Assembly: GCF_002165375.2 (NCBI RefSeq)
Contig: NZ_CP032134.1
Coordinates: 248,001-312,000 of the forward strand
From: Acinetobacter chinensis
Lineage (GTDB): Bacteria > Pseudomonadota > Gammaproteobacteria > Pseudomonadales > Moraxellaceae
Direction of reading: 5' to 3'
DNA: 64,000 nucleotides
In this document: positions 36,137 to 44,533 of the stretch, piece after piece
Numbering within the stretch: position 1 is the first letter of the stretch
How the letters are laid out: every line of letters begins with the position of its first letter
Made by a program: the position numbers and the translations under genes
Notes under the pieces: model-generated
What the model saw: the letters and a program-made list of their open reading frames with translations, nothing else
What the model was told of the DNA's origin: nothing
Database searches by the model: none

Positions 36137-37174
36137 CTGCGCCATTCATATTTTTTCACCCGTGTAGGTCAGTCTCAGCATTATCTGGAGCTGTTCATTG
36201 CAGGCAATATTTTAAGTATGCTGCTGGCACTGGCAGAAGCTCAGTCATGGCAGGCGCTTGACCCTGTACGGCTGATTCTGCATATGCTGTATATCAACTG
36301 GATACTGCTTTCATTTACCGCTTTTATTGGACTGCTTGAGAAAAAAATCAGTCAGTACAGTCTGAGTAAAACACTGCTGATCGGTTTTCTGTTACTTCAG
36401 GGCATTATTTTTGTGACCACCCTCAGTATGAATGTACTGATTTACTTTGGGCAGTTCTTCACCCTGAATGGATTGAGTGCAGGTATTCTGCTGCATGGTG
36501 TGGTTTTACATTTAAGTTATGGTATGTTGCTTGGAGCATTCTGTTTTCGCTATCTTTTTATCCGTGAACAATGGATGCAGCAGCAGAACAGTGAACTGAA
36601 TGCGCGTATTCAGGCAATGCAGGCAAGAATACACCCGCATTTTCTGTTCAACAGTCTGAATAATGTCATCAGTCTGATTGCGATTGATCCTGATAAAGCA
36701 GAGCAGATGCTGTTAAATCTGTCACGTCTGTTCAGGGCAAGCCTGCAGGAGCTTAAGCTGGTCAGTGTCCGCGATGAAGTGGATCTGTGTCAGCGTTATC
36801 TTGATATTGAGCAGATCCGGCTGGGAGACCGACTGCATGTGGAATGGAAACTGGTGAATGAAACTGCATTTTCCAGAGTGCAGATACCTTTATTGACTTT
36901 ACAGCCCTTACTTGAAAATAGTATTTTTCATGGAGTTGAAAAAATCCTGACGAAGAGTACGATAAGCATATTGATCGAAATATTGCAAAATCAAGTCAAT
37001 ATCGTCATTACTAACCCGTATATTCACGATAAAATAAATCCACGACAGGGACATGGTCTTGCTGTTAAAAATGTGAAACAACGGCTTGAAGCATATTATG
37101 GTCAGAGTGTTGTATTTCAGACCTATGCTGGGGATGGTATGTTTACCACGGTTGTTCAATACCGTTATAAATAA
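36137..37174 (+). CDS. algZ: LytS/AlgZ-type sensor histidine kinase
   Basis: A membrane kinase of the His_kinase (LytS/AlgZ) family, partner of the next gene. Four or five hydrophobic helices precede the kinase core with HPHFLFNSLNN (acceptor His about 168) and the ATPase motif in PLLTLQPLLENSIFHGVE. The first ATG at 36218 would cut into the first helix and has no good ribosome site. A CTG at 36137 has AGGAG six bases upstream and yields LRHSYFFTRVGQSQ, a plausible N-terminus; no ATG, GTG or TTG is in frame between it and the upstream stop. I therefore propose CTG. Confidence 0.75.
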   Translation: MRHSYFFTRVGQSQHYLELFIAGNILSMLLALAEAQSWQALDPVRLILHMLYINWILLSFTAFIGLLEKKISQYSLSKTLLIGFLLLQGIIFVTTLSMNVLIYFGQFFTLNGLSAGILLHGVVLHLSYGMLLGAFCFRYLFIREQWMQQQNSELNARIQAMQARIHPHFLFNSLNNVISLIAIDPDKAEQMLLNLSRLFRASLQELKLVSVRDEVDLCQRYLDIEQIRLGDRLHVEWKLVNETAFSRVQIPLLTLQPLLENSIFHGVEKILTKSTISILIEILQNQVNIVITNPYIHDKINPRQGHGLAVKNVKQRLEAYYGQSVVFQTYAGDGMFTTVVQYRYK

Positions 37175-37222
37175 ATGACAGTCAGCCTATAAAAATAACT
37201 GACAGACTGAAAAGGAGGAGAT

Positions 37223-37963
37223 ATGGACATCCTGATCTGTGATGATGAAATCCTCGCAATTGAGCGATTATCACGTCTGGTCATTCAGCTTGGACACAAT
37301 GTTGTGGCGACTGCTACACATGGTTTACAGGCGCTGGAGCTTGCCGAACAGTATCTGCCGGATGTCGTTTTACTGGATATTCAAATGCCAGGAATGGATG
37401 GATTGAGTTGTGCACATGAACTGCGCCAGCTTGACCCAATGCCAGCCATTGTGTTTTGTACCGCTTATGATGATCATGCGCTTGAAGCGTTCAGATCGCA
37501 TGCAGACGGATATCTGCTGAAACCGGTAATGCAACAGGAACTGCAAAAGGTTTTAGACCATTTAACCAAACTGACTCAGGCACAGATGAGCAATTTAAAA
37601 CAAAAAGAAATTATGGATGAACTCAATGTAAAACGTCACCAGATTGCTGCGAAAACATATCGTGGTGTAGAGCTGGTGCCTGTCGAAAATATTTATTATT
37701 TTCTGGCAGATCAAAAATATGTCACAGTCCGCCATAAAAATGGCAGTGTACTGATTGATGAAACATTAAAAGACCTTGAAACGGAGTTTGGGGATCAGTT
37801 TATCCGCATTCATCGGAATGCGCTGGTTTCCATTCACTTCCTGGATGGGCTGGAAGTGGTCAGCTCAGGGCAGTATCAGGTTCGCTGTCGGGAGCTGGAT
37901 GAGCGTCTTGCAGTCAGCCGCAGGCATTTGCCTGGTCTCAGGGAGAGGATTCAGAAACTTTGA
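37223..37963 (+). CDS. algR: LytTR response regulator AlgR-like
   Basis: Receiver domain at 1-115 (Asp7/Asp8, acceptor Asp52 in LLDIQMPGMDG) and a LytTR DNA-binding domain at about 140-245. The ribosome site AAGGAGGAG is strong. The pair lies directly upstream of hemC-hemD, as algZ-algR does in Pseudomonas, where AlgR controls alginate and twitching motility. Whether this regulator has those targets here is unknown, and alginate genes are not in the window. Confidence 0.88.
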   Translation: MDILICDDEILAIERLSRLVIQLGHNVVATATHGLQALELAEQYLPDVVLLDIQMPGMDGLSCAHELRQLDPMPAIVFCTAYDDHALEAFRSHADGYLLKPVMQQELQKVLDHLTKLTQAQMSNLKQKEIMDELNVKRHQIAAKTYRGVELVPVENIYYFLADQKYVTVRHKNGSVLIDETLKDLETEFGDQFIRIHRNALVSIHFLDGLEVVSSGQYQVRCRELDERLAVSRRHLPGLRERIQKL

Positions 37964-38074
37964 TACAGAGAATATCTGTGTGAGTTTCAACAACAAAAAA
38001 TAAATAGGCTTGCTTTTTATCGCGATCAGGTTAAGTTTAGAATAAGTCATAAATTATTCTTATCAGCAGATACT

Positions 38075-38992
38075 ATGAAAACCCTGAAGATCGCAACCCG
38101 TCAAAGTCCACTTGCTCTATGGCAGGCGGAACACATCCGTGCACGCCTTGAAAATATGTATGCGGATTTAACAGTTGAACTCGTCACTTTTGTGACTCAG
38201 GGCGATAAAATTCTGGATACGCCGCTGGCAAAAATTGGTGGAAAAGGGCTTTTTGTAAAAGAACTTGAAGCTGCACTGATGGATGGTCGTGCTGATCTTG
38301 CAGTCCACTCCATGAAGGATGTTCCGATGCAGTTGCCTGAAGGGCTGAGCCTGGCGGTCATCTGTGAGCGTGAAGATCCGCTGGATGCCTTTGTTTCCAA
38401 TACCTATGCAAGTTTTGCAGACTTACCGCAGGGTGCCCGTGTCGGTACGTCCAGTCTGCGTCGCAAATGTCAGATTTTAAAAAGCCGTCCAGACCTGAAC
38501 ATTATTGATTTACGCGGTAATGTTGGAACACGTCTGTCCAAGCTCGATGATGGTCAGTACGATGCCATTATCCTGGCAAGTGCAGGACTGAAACGTCTTG
38601 AGCTGTCTGAGCGTATCCGCCATACCCTTGATCCTGAACTGAGTCTGCCGGCTGTTGGGCAGGGCGCACTGGGGCTTGAATGCCGTGAGGGTGATACAGA
38701 TGTACTGAATCTGATTTTACCTCTCATGCACGATGAAACCAATGTCTGTGTCCGTGCTGAACGTGCGTTCAATGCTTATCTTGAGGGTGGTTGTCAGGTT
38801 CCGATTGCAGGTTTTGCAACACTGCGCCAGGGTGAGGTTCATATGGAAGGTCGTGTAGGCAGTCTTGATGGATTAACACTGCTGAAAGCTGAACAGTCCG
38901 GTCAGCCTGAACAGGCGGAAGAAACAGGCATTGCACTTGCAAAACAGTTACTGGCTTTAGGGGCTGGTGAGCTGCTGAAAGCCCTGCATTAA
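38075..38992 (+). CDS. hemC: Porphobilinogen deaminase
   Basis: HemC joins four porphobilinogen units into hydroxymethylbilane. The dipyrromethane cofactor is attached to Cys240 (EGGCQVPIAGFA), and the catalytic Asp82 is in HSMKDVP. Length 305 is normal. It is the first gene of hemC-hemD-hemX-hemY, with hemD starting 3 bases after the stop. Confidence 0.96.
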   Translation: MKTLKIATRQSPLALWQAEHIRARLENMYADLTVELVTFVTQGDKILDTPLAKIGGKGLFVKELEAALMDGRADLAVHSMKDVPMQLPEGLSLAVICEREDPLDAFVSNTYASFADLPQGARVGTSSLRRKCQILKSRPDLNIIDLRGNVGTRLSKLDDGQYDAIILASAGLKRLELSERIRHTLDPELSLPAVGQGALGLECREGDTDVLNLILPLMHDETNVCVRAERAFNAYLEGGCQVPIAGFATLRQGEVHMEGRVGSLDGLTLLKAEQSGQPEQAEETGIALAKQLLALGAGELLKALH

Positions 38993-38995
38993 TTT

Positions 38996-39784
38996 ATGAA
39001 TTCAGCACTGTTTATCAATACAAGACCTGCCGATCGGGCTGATCCCCTGAATCGGGCATTATACCGTGAAGGTGTTCAGGTGTTTGAGCTTCCTTTGTTG
39101 GAACTGATTCAGACAGAATGGTCAGAGACTCTGAAAGACCTCTATGAACAGATAGAGCGTGCTCAGGTTATAGTTGCAGTCAGTCCGTCGGCAGTACATT
39201 TTGGAATGCAGAGGCTGAAATCTACAGGCAGAAGCCCTGAGCAGTTACAGCATATTCAGTGGATTGCTGTTGGGGAAAAGACAGCTCAGACTTTGCTTGA
39301 GTATGGAATTGAAAGTACAGCACCTGAAGTTGAAACCTCAGAAGGAATGCTGAAACTGGATGTGCTGCAACAACTTCAGGCAGGCAGTGTGATTGCTTTC
39401 TGGCGGGGTGAAGGTGGACGTCAGTTCATGATGGAAAGTCTGCATGAGGCAGGCATGAAAATCCTGAACTTTCTGCTTTATACACGCAGATGCCCTGAAG
39501 AAACACTGTATAAGCGTGAAGCTCTGATTCAGCTGCTGTCAGTTTCAACTGAACCTTATGTGCTGATCAGCAGTGAAGCCAGCTGGCTGAACTGGCTTGA
39601 ACTGCTTCAGGGGCAGGAGAATCTGCTGCAGAAATGTCACTGTTTTGTCCTGGGTGAGCGTCTGTACGGACTGTTGTTCCGTTATCAGCAGGAACATCAA
39701 CAAAAAATAAAACTGTCACAATTAACTGATTTAAAATCAGGCACAATACTTCGGCAGATTGCCTCTGTGCAGGGAAATAAATGA
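38996..39784 (+). CDS. hemD: Uroporphyrinogen-III synthase
   Basis: HemD closes hydroxymethylbilane to uroporphyrinogen III. The family is weakly conserved; seen are NTRPADRADPLNRAL, SPSAVHFGMQRL, WIAVGEKTAQTL and the C-terminal SSEASWLNW. At 262 residues it is normal. It sits 3 bp after hemC and overlaps the next gene by 4 bp, as expected for a coupled operon. Confidence 0.9.
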   Translation: MNSALFINTRPADRADPLNRALYREGVQVFELPLLELIQTEWSETLKDLYEQIERAQVIVAVSPSAVHFGMQRLKSTGRSPEQLQHIQWIAVGEKTAQTLLEYGIESTAPEVETSEGMLKLDVLQQLQAGSVIAFWRGEGGRQFMMESLHEAGMKILNFLLYTRRCPEETLYKREALIQLLSVSTEPYVLISSEASWLNWLELLQGQENLLQKCHCFVLGERLYGLLFRYQQEHQQKIKLSQLTDLKSGTILRQIASVQGNK

Positions 39785-40617
39785 AAAAGTTGCTCATATT
39801 CTTACTGTTGGTCGGTCTGGGCTGGATGTCCTGGCTGAGTTACAGTGTTATGCAGATTTCATCTCAACAGACTGAACTGCAGTCAGAGCTGCATCAGGCA
39901 GAAAAAAGCAACGCAGTATTGAATGATCAGCTGGCGGCACTGCAGCGTCAGCCCGATGAGCAAAAGGGACATGAAGAAATCCCACAAAAAAATACAGCAG
40001 ATGCTGAGCTTCCTGAAACAGCCATTAATCCTGCTGTGTTGATTAAACAGCAGCTGGATTTTGTAGCGTTTGCCCTTCAGCAACAGAAGTACCCGATGGC
40101 ACTGGATCGGTTAACTGCACTTGACAGTGCTCTGGATCAGTATCTGATAGCACCTGCGCTTAGATTGAGCCTGAAGCAGTCCTTGCAGAAAGACAGAGAG
40201 ATTATTCTCCAGTTTATCAAAGCACGGTCAGAGCAGAATGAGCGGACAGCTAAACTGTTACAGCAGATAGATGCGCAGCTGGTTGCTGCTGCAAAACAGC
40301 AACCGGAACCTGCAGCGCAGGACTCAGGTCATTTCTGGCAGAAGTGGCTGACCGTCGAATCAGCAGAAGCACCATCAGCCCTGTTGCTGAACAGACAGAT
40401 TGTGCTCAAGGAAGCTCAGTTGCGTTTATTGCTTGCAAGGCAGCTCCTCGCAAACGGGCAGTATACGGAGTACCAGTTTGAGCTGAATGCTGTTGGGACA
40501 CTGCTGAAGCAGTTGCCTGATCAACAGGCTCGATTGCTTGAAAAGCAGCTGAACAGTATCCGAACTGAGACAGTGATTGCTGTTCCTGATTTAAGCACCA
40601 GGGCGCTGCTGGGGTAA
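39781..40617 (+). CDS. hemX: HemX-like membrane protein
   Basis: A bitopic protein with an N-terminal membrane helix (about 4-25), a coiled coil (about 28-60) and a helical periplasmic domain. HemX was once called a uroporphyrinogen methylase, but its role remains unclear. The call rests on position between hemD and hemY and the topology. It overlaps hemD by 4 bp. Confidence 0.8.
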   Translation: MKKLLIFLLLVGLGWMSWLSYSVMQISSQQTELQSELHQAEKSNAVLNDQLAALQRQPDEQKGHEEIPQKNTADAELPETAINPAVLIKQQLDFVAFALQQQKYPMALDRLTALDSALDQYLIAPALRLSLKQSLQKDREIILQFIKARSEQNERTAKLLQQIDAQLVAAAKQQPEPAAQDSGHFWQKWLTVESAEAPSALLLNRQIVLKEAQLRLLLARQLLANGQYTEYQFELNAVGTLLKQLPDQQARLLEKQLNSIRTETVIAVPDLSTRALLG

Positions 40618-40622
40618 ATATT

Positions 40623-41816
40623 ATGAAACAGATTATATTTGCTCACGTTTTTGTCATTCTCCTGATCGTCGCTTTATTAAGTGTATTCAGCTATGGCTAT
40701 GGGGCAGGCTATGTGTATATTCACTGGCGTGAAACGCAGGTGCAGACCAATGTCTGGGTTCTGTTTGTTTTTCTAGCGCTGTTCAGTTTCTGTATTCAGC
40801 TTATCTGGCTTGGGGTTAAACGCTATCTCAGTCGGGAAAAGCGAAAAATTGAAACGGTATTTGATTTTAAAAACCTGCATCCCTACGAGCAGCTGGGTGT
40901 GATCTGGTTGCTTGAGGCATCAAATGATCAGCAGGATTTTGTTCAGAATGTATTTGCGCAGTCGGGTCTGCTGAAAGGGGTGATTGATTCACGTCTCTAC
41001 TGGATGCAGCAGCAGTTTCCTCAGGCACTTGAAGCCTTAAATACAGTCAGTGCTTCAGCCTTTGAACTTGCAGAAATTCAGCGTATTGAAATTTATCTGG
41101 CGCAGAACGATGAAGAAAAAGCACTGACTCATCTTGAATTTCTCACTCAGCATGAGCTTTCGCCCTGGCTGAAAAATGTCAGAAATGCTTACGAAATTAA
41201 ACTGAATGAGCTTTGGGGTAAATTTGCTTTCTGTTTTCCCTGGGGATATCTGAGATCGACCCGTTATGGGCATCTGGATGCAGCTCATAAGCAGGCATGG
41301 CTTGAACAGCTGTTACAGCATTTTGATCAGGCGACTGTGGAAAATCTTCAGGATTTAAAGCAGCGTTATGAAGCACTGGGTGATCAGGTATATCTGCGCA
41401 ATTCTGAAATTAAAACACTGTGGTTAAAGGTTCTTTCCAGGTTGCCTGAAATGAGTGAGCAGCATGAAGCACTTGCACTGCATCTGCTGGATCAGCAGTT
41501 TGATCAGGATGTGTTTTATTTATGGTTCCAGCAACAGCTGTTAAAGCAAAATCCTGATTATATTCAGGTAGAACAGAAGATTATGTACTGGGAAGAAAAA
41601 TATCCGTCATTACCTGTACTGAGTTTTGCAAAATGGCATGTGCTCAATGCGACAGGTCGGACGGAAGAAGCAGAACAGTTACTGGTATTATATCCCGACC
41701 ATGTATTAATGAATTATTTAAGGATTAAGTCTGGTTTTAAAGATAATGACCAGTTAATTAAACAGTTAAATTCAATTTTTGAAAATAACGCAGGTTTTAT
41801 GGAAATTAAAATTTAG
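40623..41816 (+). CDS. hemY: HemY-like membrane protein
   Basis: A 397-residue membrane protein with two N-terminal helices (about 5-28 and 42-62) and TPR-like helical repeats in the rest. It belongs to the proteobacterial HemY family, distinct from the protoporphyrinogen oxidase of the same name in Bacillus; its biochemical role is uncertain. It is the last hem gene, 5 bp after hemX. The stop lies 7 bp before the thioesterase start. Confidence 0.82.
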   Translation: MKQIIFAHVFVILLIVALLSVFSYGYGAGYVYIHWRETQVQTNVWVLFVFLALFSFCIQLIWLGVKRYLSREKRKIETVFDFKNLHPYEQLGVIWLLEASNDQQDFVQNVFAQSGLLKGVIDSRLYWMQQQFPQALEALNTVSASAFELAEIQRIEIYLAQNDEEKALTHLEFLTQHELSPWLKNVRNAYEIKLNELWGKFAFCFPWGYLRSTRYGHLDAAHKQAWLEQLLQHFDQATVENLQDLKQRYEALGDQVYLRNSEIKTLWLKVLSRLPEMSEQHEALALHLLDQQFDQDVFYLWFQQQLLKQNPDYIQVEQKIMYWEEKYPSLPVLSFAKWHVLNATGRTEEAEQLLVLYPDHVLMNYLRIKSGFKDNDQLIKQLNSIFENNAGFMEIKI

Positions 41817-41823
41817 GATGCTT

Positions 41824-42255
41824 ATGTCAGAACTGTCAGAATATCCCGTGGTATATGAGCAGAAGGTCGCATGGGGCGATATGGATGCTTTTGGTCATGT
41901 CAATAATGTGATGTATTATCGCTATATTGAAAGTGCGCGTATTGCTTATTTCGATGAGTTGAATATTTTTCAGGAAAATGTAAATACGGTTGTTGCTTCA
42001 AGTCAGTGCAGATATTTACAACCGGTATTTTATCCAGATACCTTAAAGATCGGTACCCGTATTGAAGAAATGCGTAACAGTGCTGTCCGTATGGTCTATG
42101 TGCTGTGGAGTGAAGCTCAGCAGGCAGTTGTTGCGACAGGGGATGCTGTCGTGGTCTGTGTTGATCGTGAAAATGGCAGAAAGACAGCCATACCTGAAAA
42201 TATACGTCACAATGTGACAGAGATGGAAAGTCGGGCGGGACATATTATTAACTGA
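41824..42255 (+). CDS. Hot-dog fold acyl-CoA thioesterase (YbgC/FadM-like)
   Basis: A 4-hydroxybenzoyl-CoA thioesterase-type hot-dog protein. The characteristic motif is VAWGDMDAFGHVNNVMYYRYIESAR, split here as WGDMDAFGHVNN followed by YYRYIESAR, with the catalytic Asp. It could hydrolyse long or branched acyl-CoA; the substrate is not determinable. The ATG at 41824 has AGGA upstream; an ATG at 41818 is also in frame. Confidence 0.85.
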   Translation: MSELSEYPVVYEQKVAWGDMDAFGHVNNVMYYRYIESARIAYFDELNIFQENVNTVVASSQCRYLQPVFYPDTLKIGTRIEEMRNSAVRMVYVLWSEAQQAVVATGDAVVVCVDRENGRKTAIPENIRHNVTEMESRAGHIIN

Positions 42256-42415
42256 AGCAGGAACTGATTATAATTCCCTATAATGATATAGGATTTGATT
42301 TTATGTTTCGGTATTGTTATTAAGTTAAAATACATATTGAATAATATTGTGAATAAAAATATTATGTGGATGTTTAATTAAATAAACTATAAATATTTTA
42401 TTTGGAGTGATTATG

Positions 42416-42739
42416 ATGCCAGACATCAGTAATTTATCAGTTGAAGAGTTAAAGCGTTTACAGGTTGAAGCAGAGGCATTAATTGCATCCAAAAAAGATC
42501 AGGCTGTAGAAGATGCTTATAATCAGATTCTTGATATTGCAGATAAAGTTGGTCTAAGTATCGAACAGATTCTTGAGTACGGTTCAAGCAAACGTAAAAA
42601 AGGCACACGCAAATCGGTAGAGCCACGCTACAGAAGTAAAAGCAATCCATCTGAAACCTGGACGGGTCGCGGTAAACAGCCACGCTGGTTGGTTGCTGAA
42701 CTTGAAAAAGGTGCAAAACTTGAAGATTTTCTGATCTAA
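42416..42739 (+). CDS. hns: H-NS family nucleoid protein
   Basis: A small DNA-binding histone-like protein that silences AT-rich DNA. The N-terminal part (about 5-55) is a helical oligomerisation domain with alternating charges, and the C-terminus has the H-NS DNA-binding core TWTGRGKQPRW. Length 107 fits the Acinetobacter version. ATG at 42413 and 42416 are both possible (GGAG at 42404); the second is chosen. A terminator follows. It is preceded by an AT-rich region (42,256-42,410). Confidence 0.88.
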   Translation: MPDISNLSVEELKRLQVEAEALIASKKDQAVEDAYNQILDIADKVGLSIEQILEYGSSKRKKGTRKSVEPRYRSKSNPSETWTGRGKQPRWLVAELEKGAKLEDFLI

Positions 42740-42778
42740 GTTTCATGGAACTGTCATTTTGATGACTTAGATTGCTGA

Positions 42779-42806
42779 AACCAGGCTTTTATGCCTGGTT
42801 TTTTTC
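42779..42806 (+). terminator. Terminator after the H-NS gene
   Basis: Stem AACCAGGC (42779-42786) and GCCTGGTT (42793-42800) with a 6-nt loop, followed by T. Confidence 0.88.
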
Positions 42807-42902
42807 TATCCTGCATTGGCGTTGTAAAAAAAGTATGCATAATGATGACAAACGACAATGAAAGTCTGTTCAGGAAAATAATAGATTACTGGTTATGGTG
42901 GG

Positions 42903-43649
42903 ATGATAAGTAAACCCCGATTTTTAAAATGGTGGATTTTTGCCATCATCGCATTTTTAATTTTTGTGTTGCTGCAGATACCGGCAGCATGGCTGATTTC
43001 CAGATTTTACAAAAACAATCAGACTTTACAGAATGTCAGTGGCAATATCTGGCAGGGGCAGGCAGACTGGCAGAGAGGGCAGCTGAAAGGCACGCTTGCC
43101 TGGAAAACCCGTCCCCTGGATCTGATTTTACTGCGGGCAGGTGCTGATGTTGAAGTACATAGTGGCAATACACAGCTTCAGGGCACTGTCGCTTATGGTG
43201 CTGGAAAAAAACTGATCATCAAGTCCATGACGGGGCAGATTGCCGCAGAAACTTTAAAAACACTGGCGGACTGGCAATGGCCGACAAATCCGGTTCAGTT
43301 AAAGGATGTCAGCTTTAATTTTAAAAAAGGTCAGGGTTTTTCGCAGGCCGAAGGGCAACTGCTCTGGGGCGGTGGGGAACTGATTTATACCTATGCTCAG
43401 CGTCAGGAACAGATGAATGTTCCATCCTTAAAAGGTGCGTTGACAGAAGATAACAATAAACTGATTTTTGATATACGGGATCAGCGGGACCAGAAAATGG
43501 TCAACCTCACACTGGATCAGGAAATGATGACGGATGTACAGCTGACCCAGCGGTTTTTAATGAATATTGCTTCTTATAATGGTAAGGCAGGGCTGGATAC
43601 TTATGTGATCAGTACCCGTCAGCCATTACTTCGGGGAGGTATTCAATGA
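42903..43649 (+). CDS. gspN: Type II secretion system protein N
   Basis: GspN is a bitopic inner-membrane component found in some T2SS. It has one N-terminal helix (about 10-30) and a beta-rich periplasmic domain, and carries the family motif GNIWQGQADW. Its stop overlaps gspC by 4 bp. Length 248 is usual. No ribosome site beyond GGTGGG next to the ATG is visible. Confidence 0.85.
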   Translation: MISKPRFLKWWIFAIIAFLIFVLLQIPAAWLISRFYKNNQTLQNVSGNIWQGQADWQRGQLKGTLAWKTRPLDLILLRAGADVEVHSGNTQLQGTVAYGAGKKLIIKSMTGQIAAETLKTLADWQWPTNPVQLKDVSFNFKKGQGFSQAEGQLLWGGGELIYTYAQRQEQMNVPSLKGALTEDNNKLIFDIRDQRDQKMVNLTLDQEMMTDVQLTQRFLMNIASYNGKAGLDTYVISTRQPLLRGGIQ

Positions 43650-44491
43650 CCGGTTTTATGGAAAAGCTGCAACAGTTGAACCTGAAGCAGGCTGATCGGG
43701 TTGCGCCAGCCGTGCTGGTGGTTCTGGTGCTGTTATTGTGCTGGAAACTGGCTTCCCTGTTCTGGTTGCTGATTGCACCTCCGCAGGTGATGCAGATTGA
43801 ACGTGTTGAGCTGGGATCTCAGCAGCCTCAGATTCCCAGTATTTCTTCATTTTCTCTGTTTCAGGAAGCGGGTCGTACAGCGGCAGATGACAATCTGAAT
43901 TTATTGCTGCAGGGTGTTGTGGTCGGTTATCCGAGTCAGTTTTCCTCGGCAGTGATTAAGCTTAATGAAACCGCTGAAAGATACCGGGTGGGTGAAAGCA
44001 TTGATACGACCTCTTATCAGCTGGCGGAAGTGTACTGGGATCATGTGGTTTTGAGAAACAGCAGTGGTGCAACCAAGGAGCTTCGTTTCAAGGGGATTGA
44101 AAATGGTCTGAATCAGCCCATTGTTCAGCCTTCTGTAGCGCCTGCAGCTTCTGCACCGGCTCAGTCTTATCAGCCACCCTCACAGACCAGTGAGCAGAAT
44201 GCTGTAGGTCAGGCAGTACAGAAAATGCAGGAAGACAGGGAACAGTATCTGCGTGATATGGGGGTCAATGCATCAGGTGGCAGTGGTTATGAAGTGACGT
44301 CAAGAACACCGGCTGCACTGCGTTCCAAACTGGGTCTGCAACCGGGTGATAAAATTATGTCTCTGAATGGACAGACCGTGGGGCAGGGACAGTCGGATGC
44401 GCAGTTGCTTGAACAGGCACGCCGTGAAGGACAGGTAAAACTCGAAGTAAAACGTGGTGATCAGGTGATGACCATACAACAGGATTTTTAA
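43646..44491 (+). CDS. gspC: Type II secretion system protein C
   Basis: GspC links the inner-membrane platform to the secretin. It has a membrane helix (about 20-42), the HR domain (about 60-155, LLLQGVVVGYPSQFSSAVI), a Pro/Gln/Ser-rich linker (about 165-195) and a C-terminal PDZ domain (about 210-280, LGLQPGDKIMSLNG). The gspN-gspC-gspD order agrees with an Acinetobacter-type T2SS whose other parts lie elsewhere. Confidence 0.9.
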   Translation: MTGFMEKLQQLNLKQADRVAPAVLVVLVLLLCWKLASLFWLLIAPPQVMQIERVELGSQQPQIPSISSFSLFQEAGRTAADDNLNLLLQGVVVGYPSQFSSAVIKLNETAERYRVGESIDTTSYQLAEVYWDHVVLRNSSGATKELRFKGIENGLNQPIVQPSVAPAASAPAQSYQPPSQTSEQNAVGQAVQKMQEDREQYLRDMGVNASGGSGYEVTSRTPAALRSKLGLQPGDKIMSLNGQTVGQGQSDAQLLEQARREGQVKLEVKRGDQVMTIQQDF

Positions 44492-44533
44492 GTGATGCGT
44501 AATCACCTAATGGGTTAGGAAACACAACAGGTT

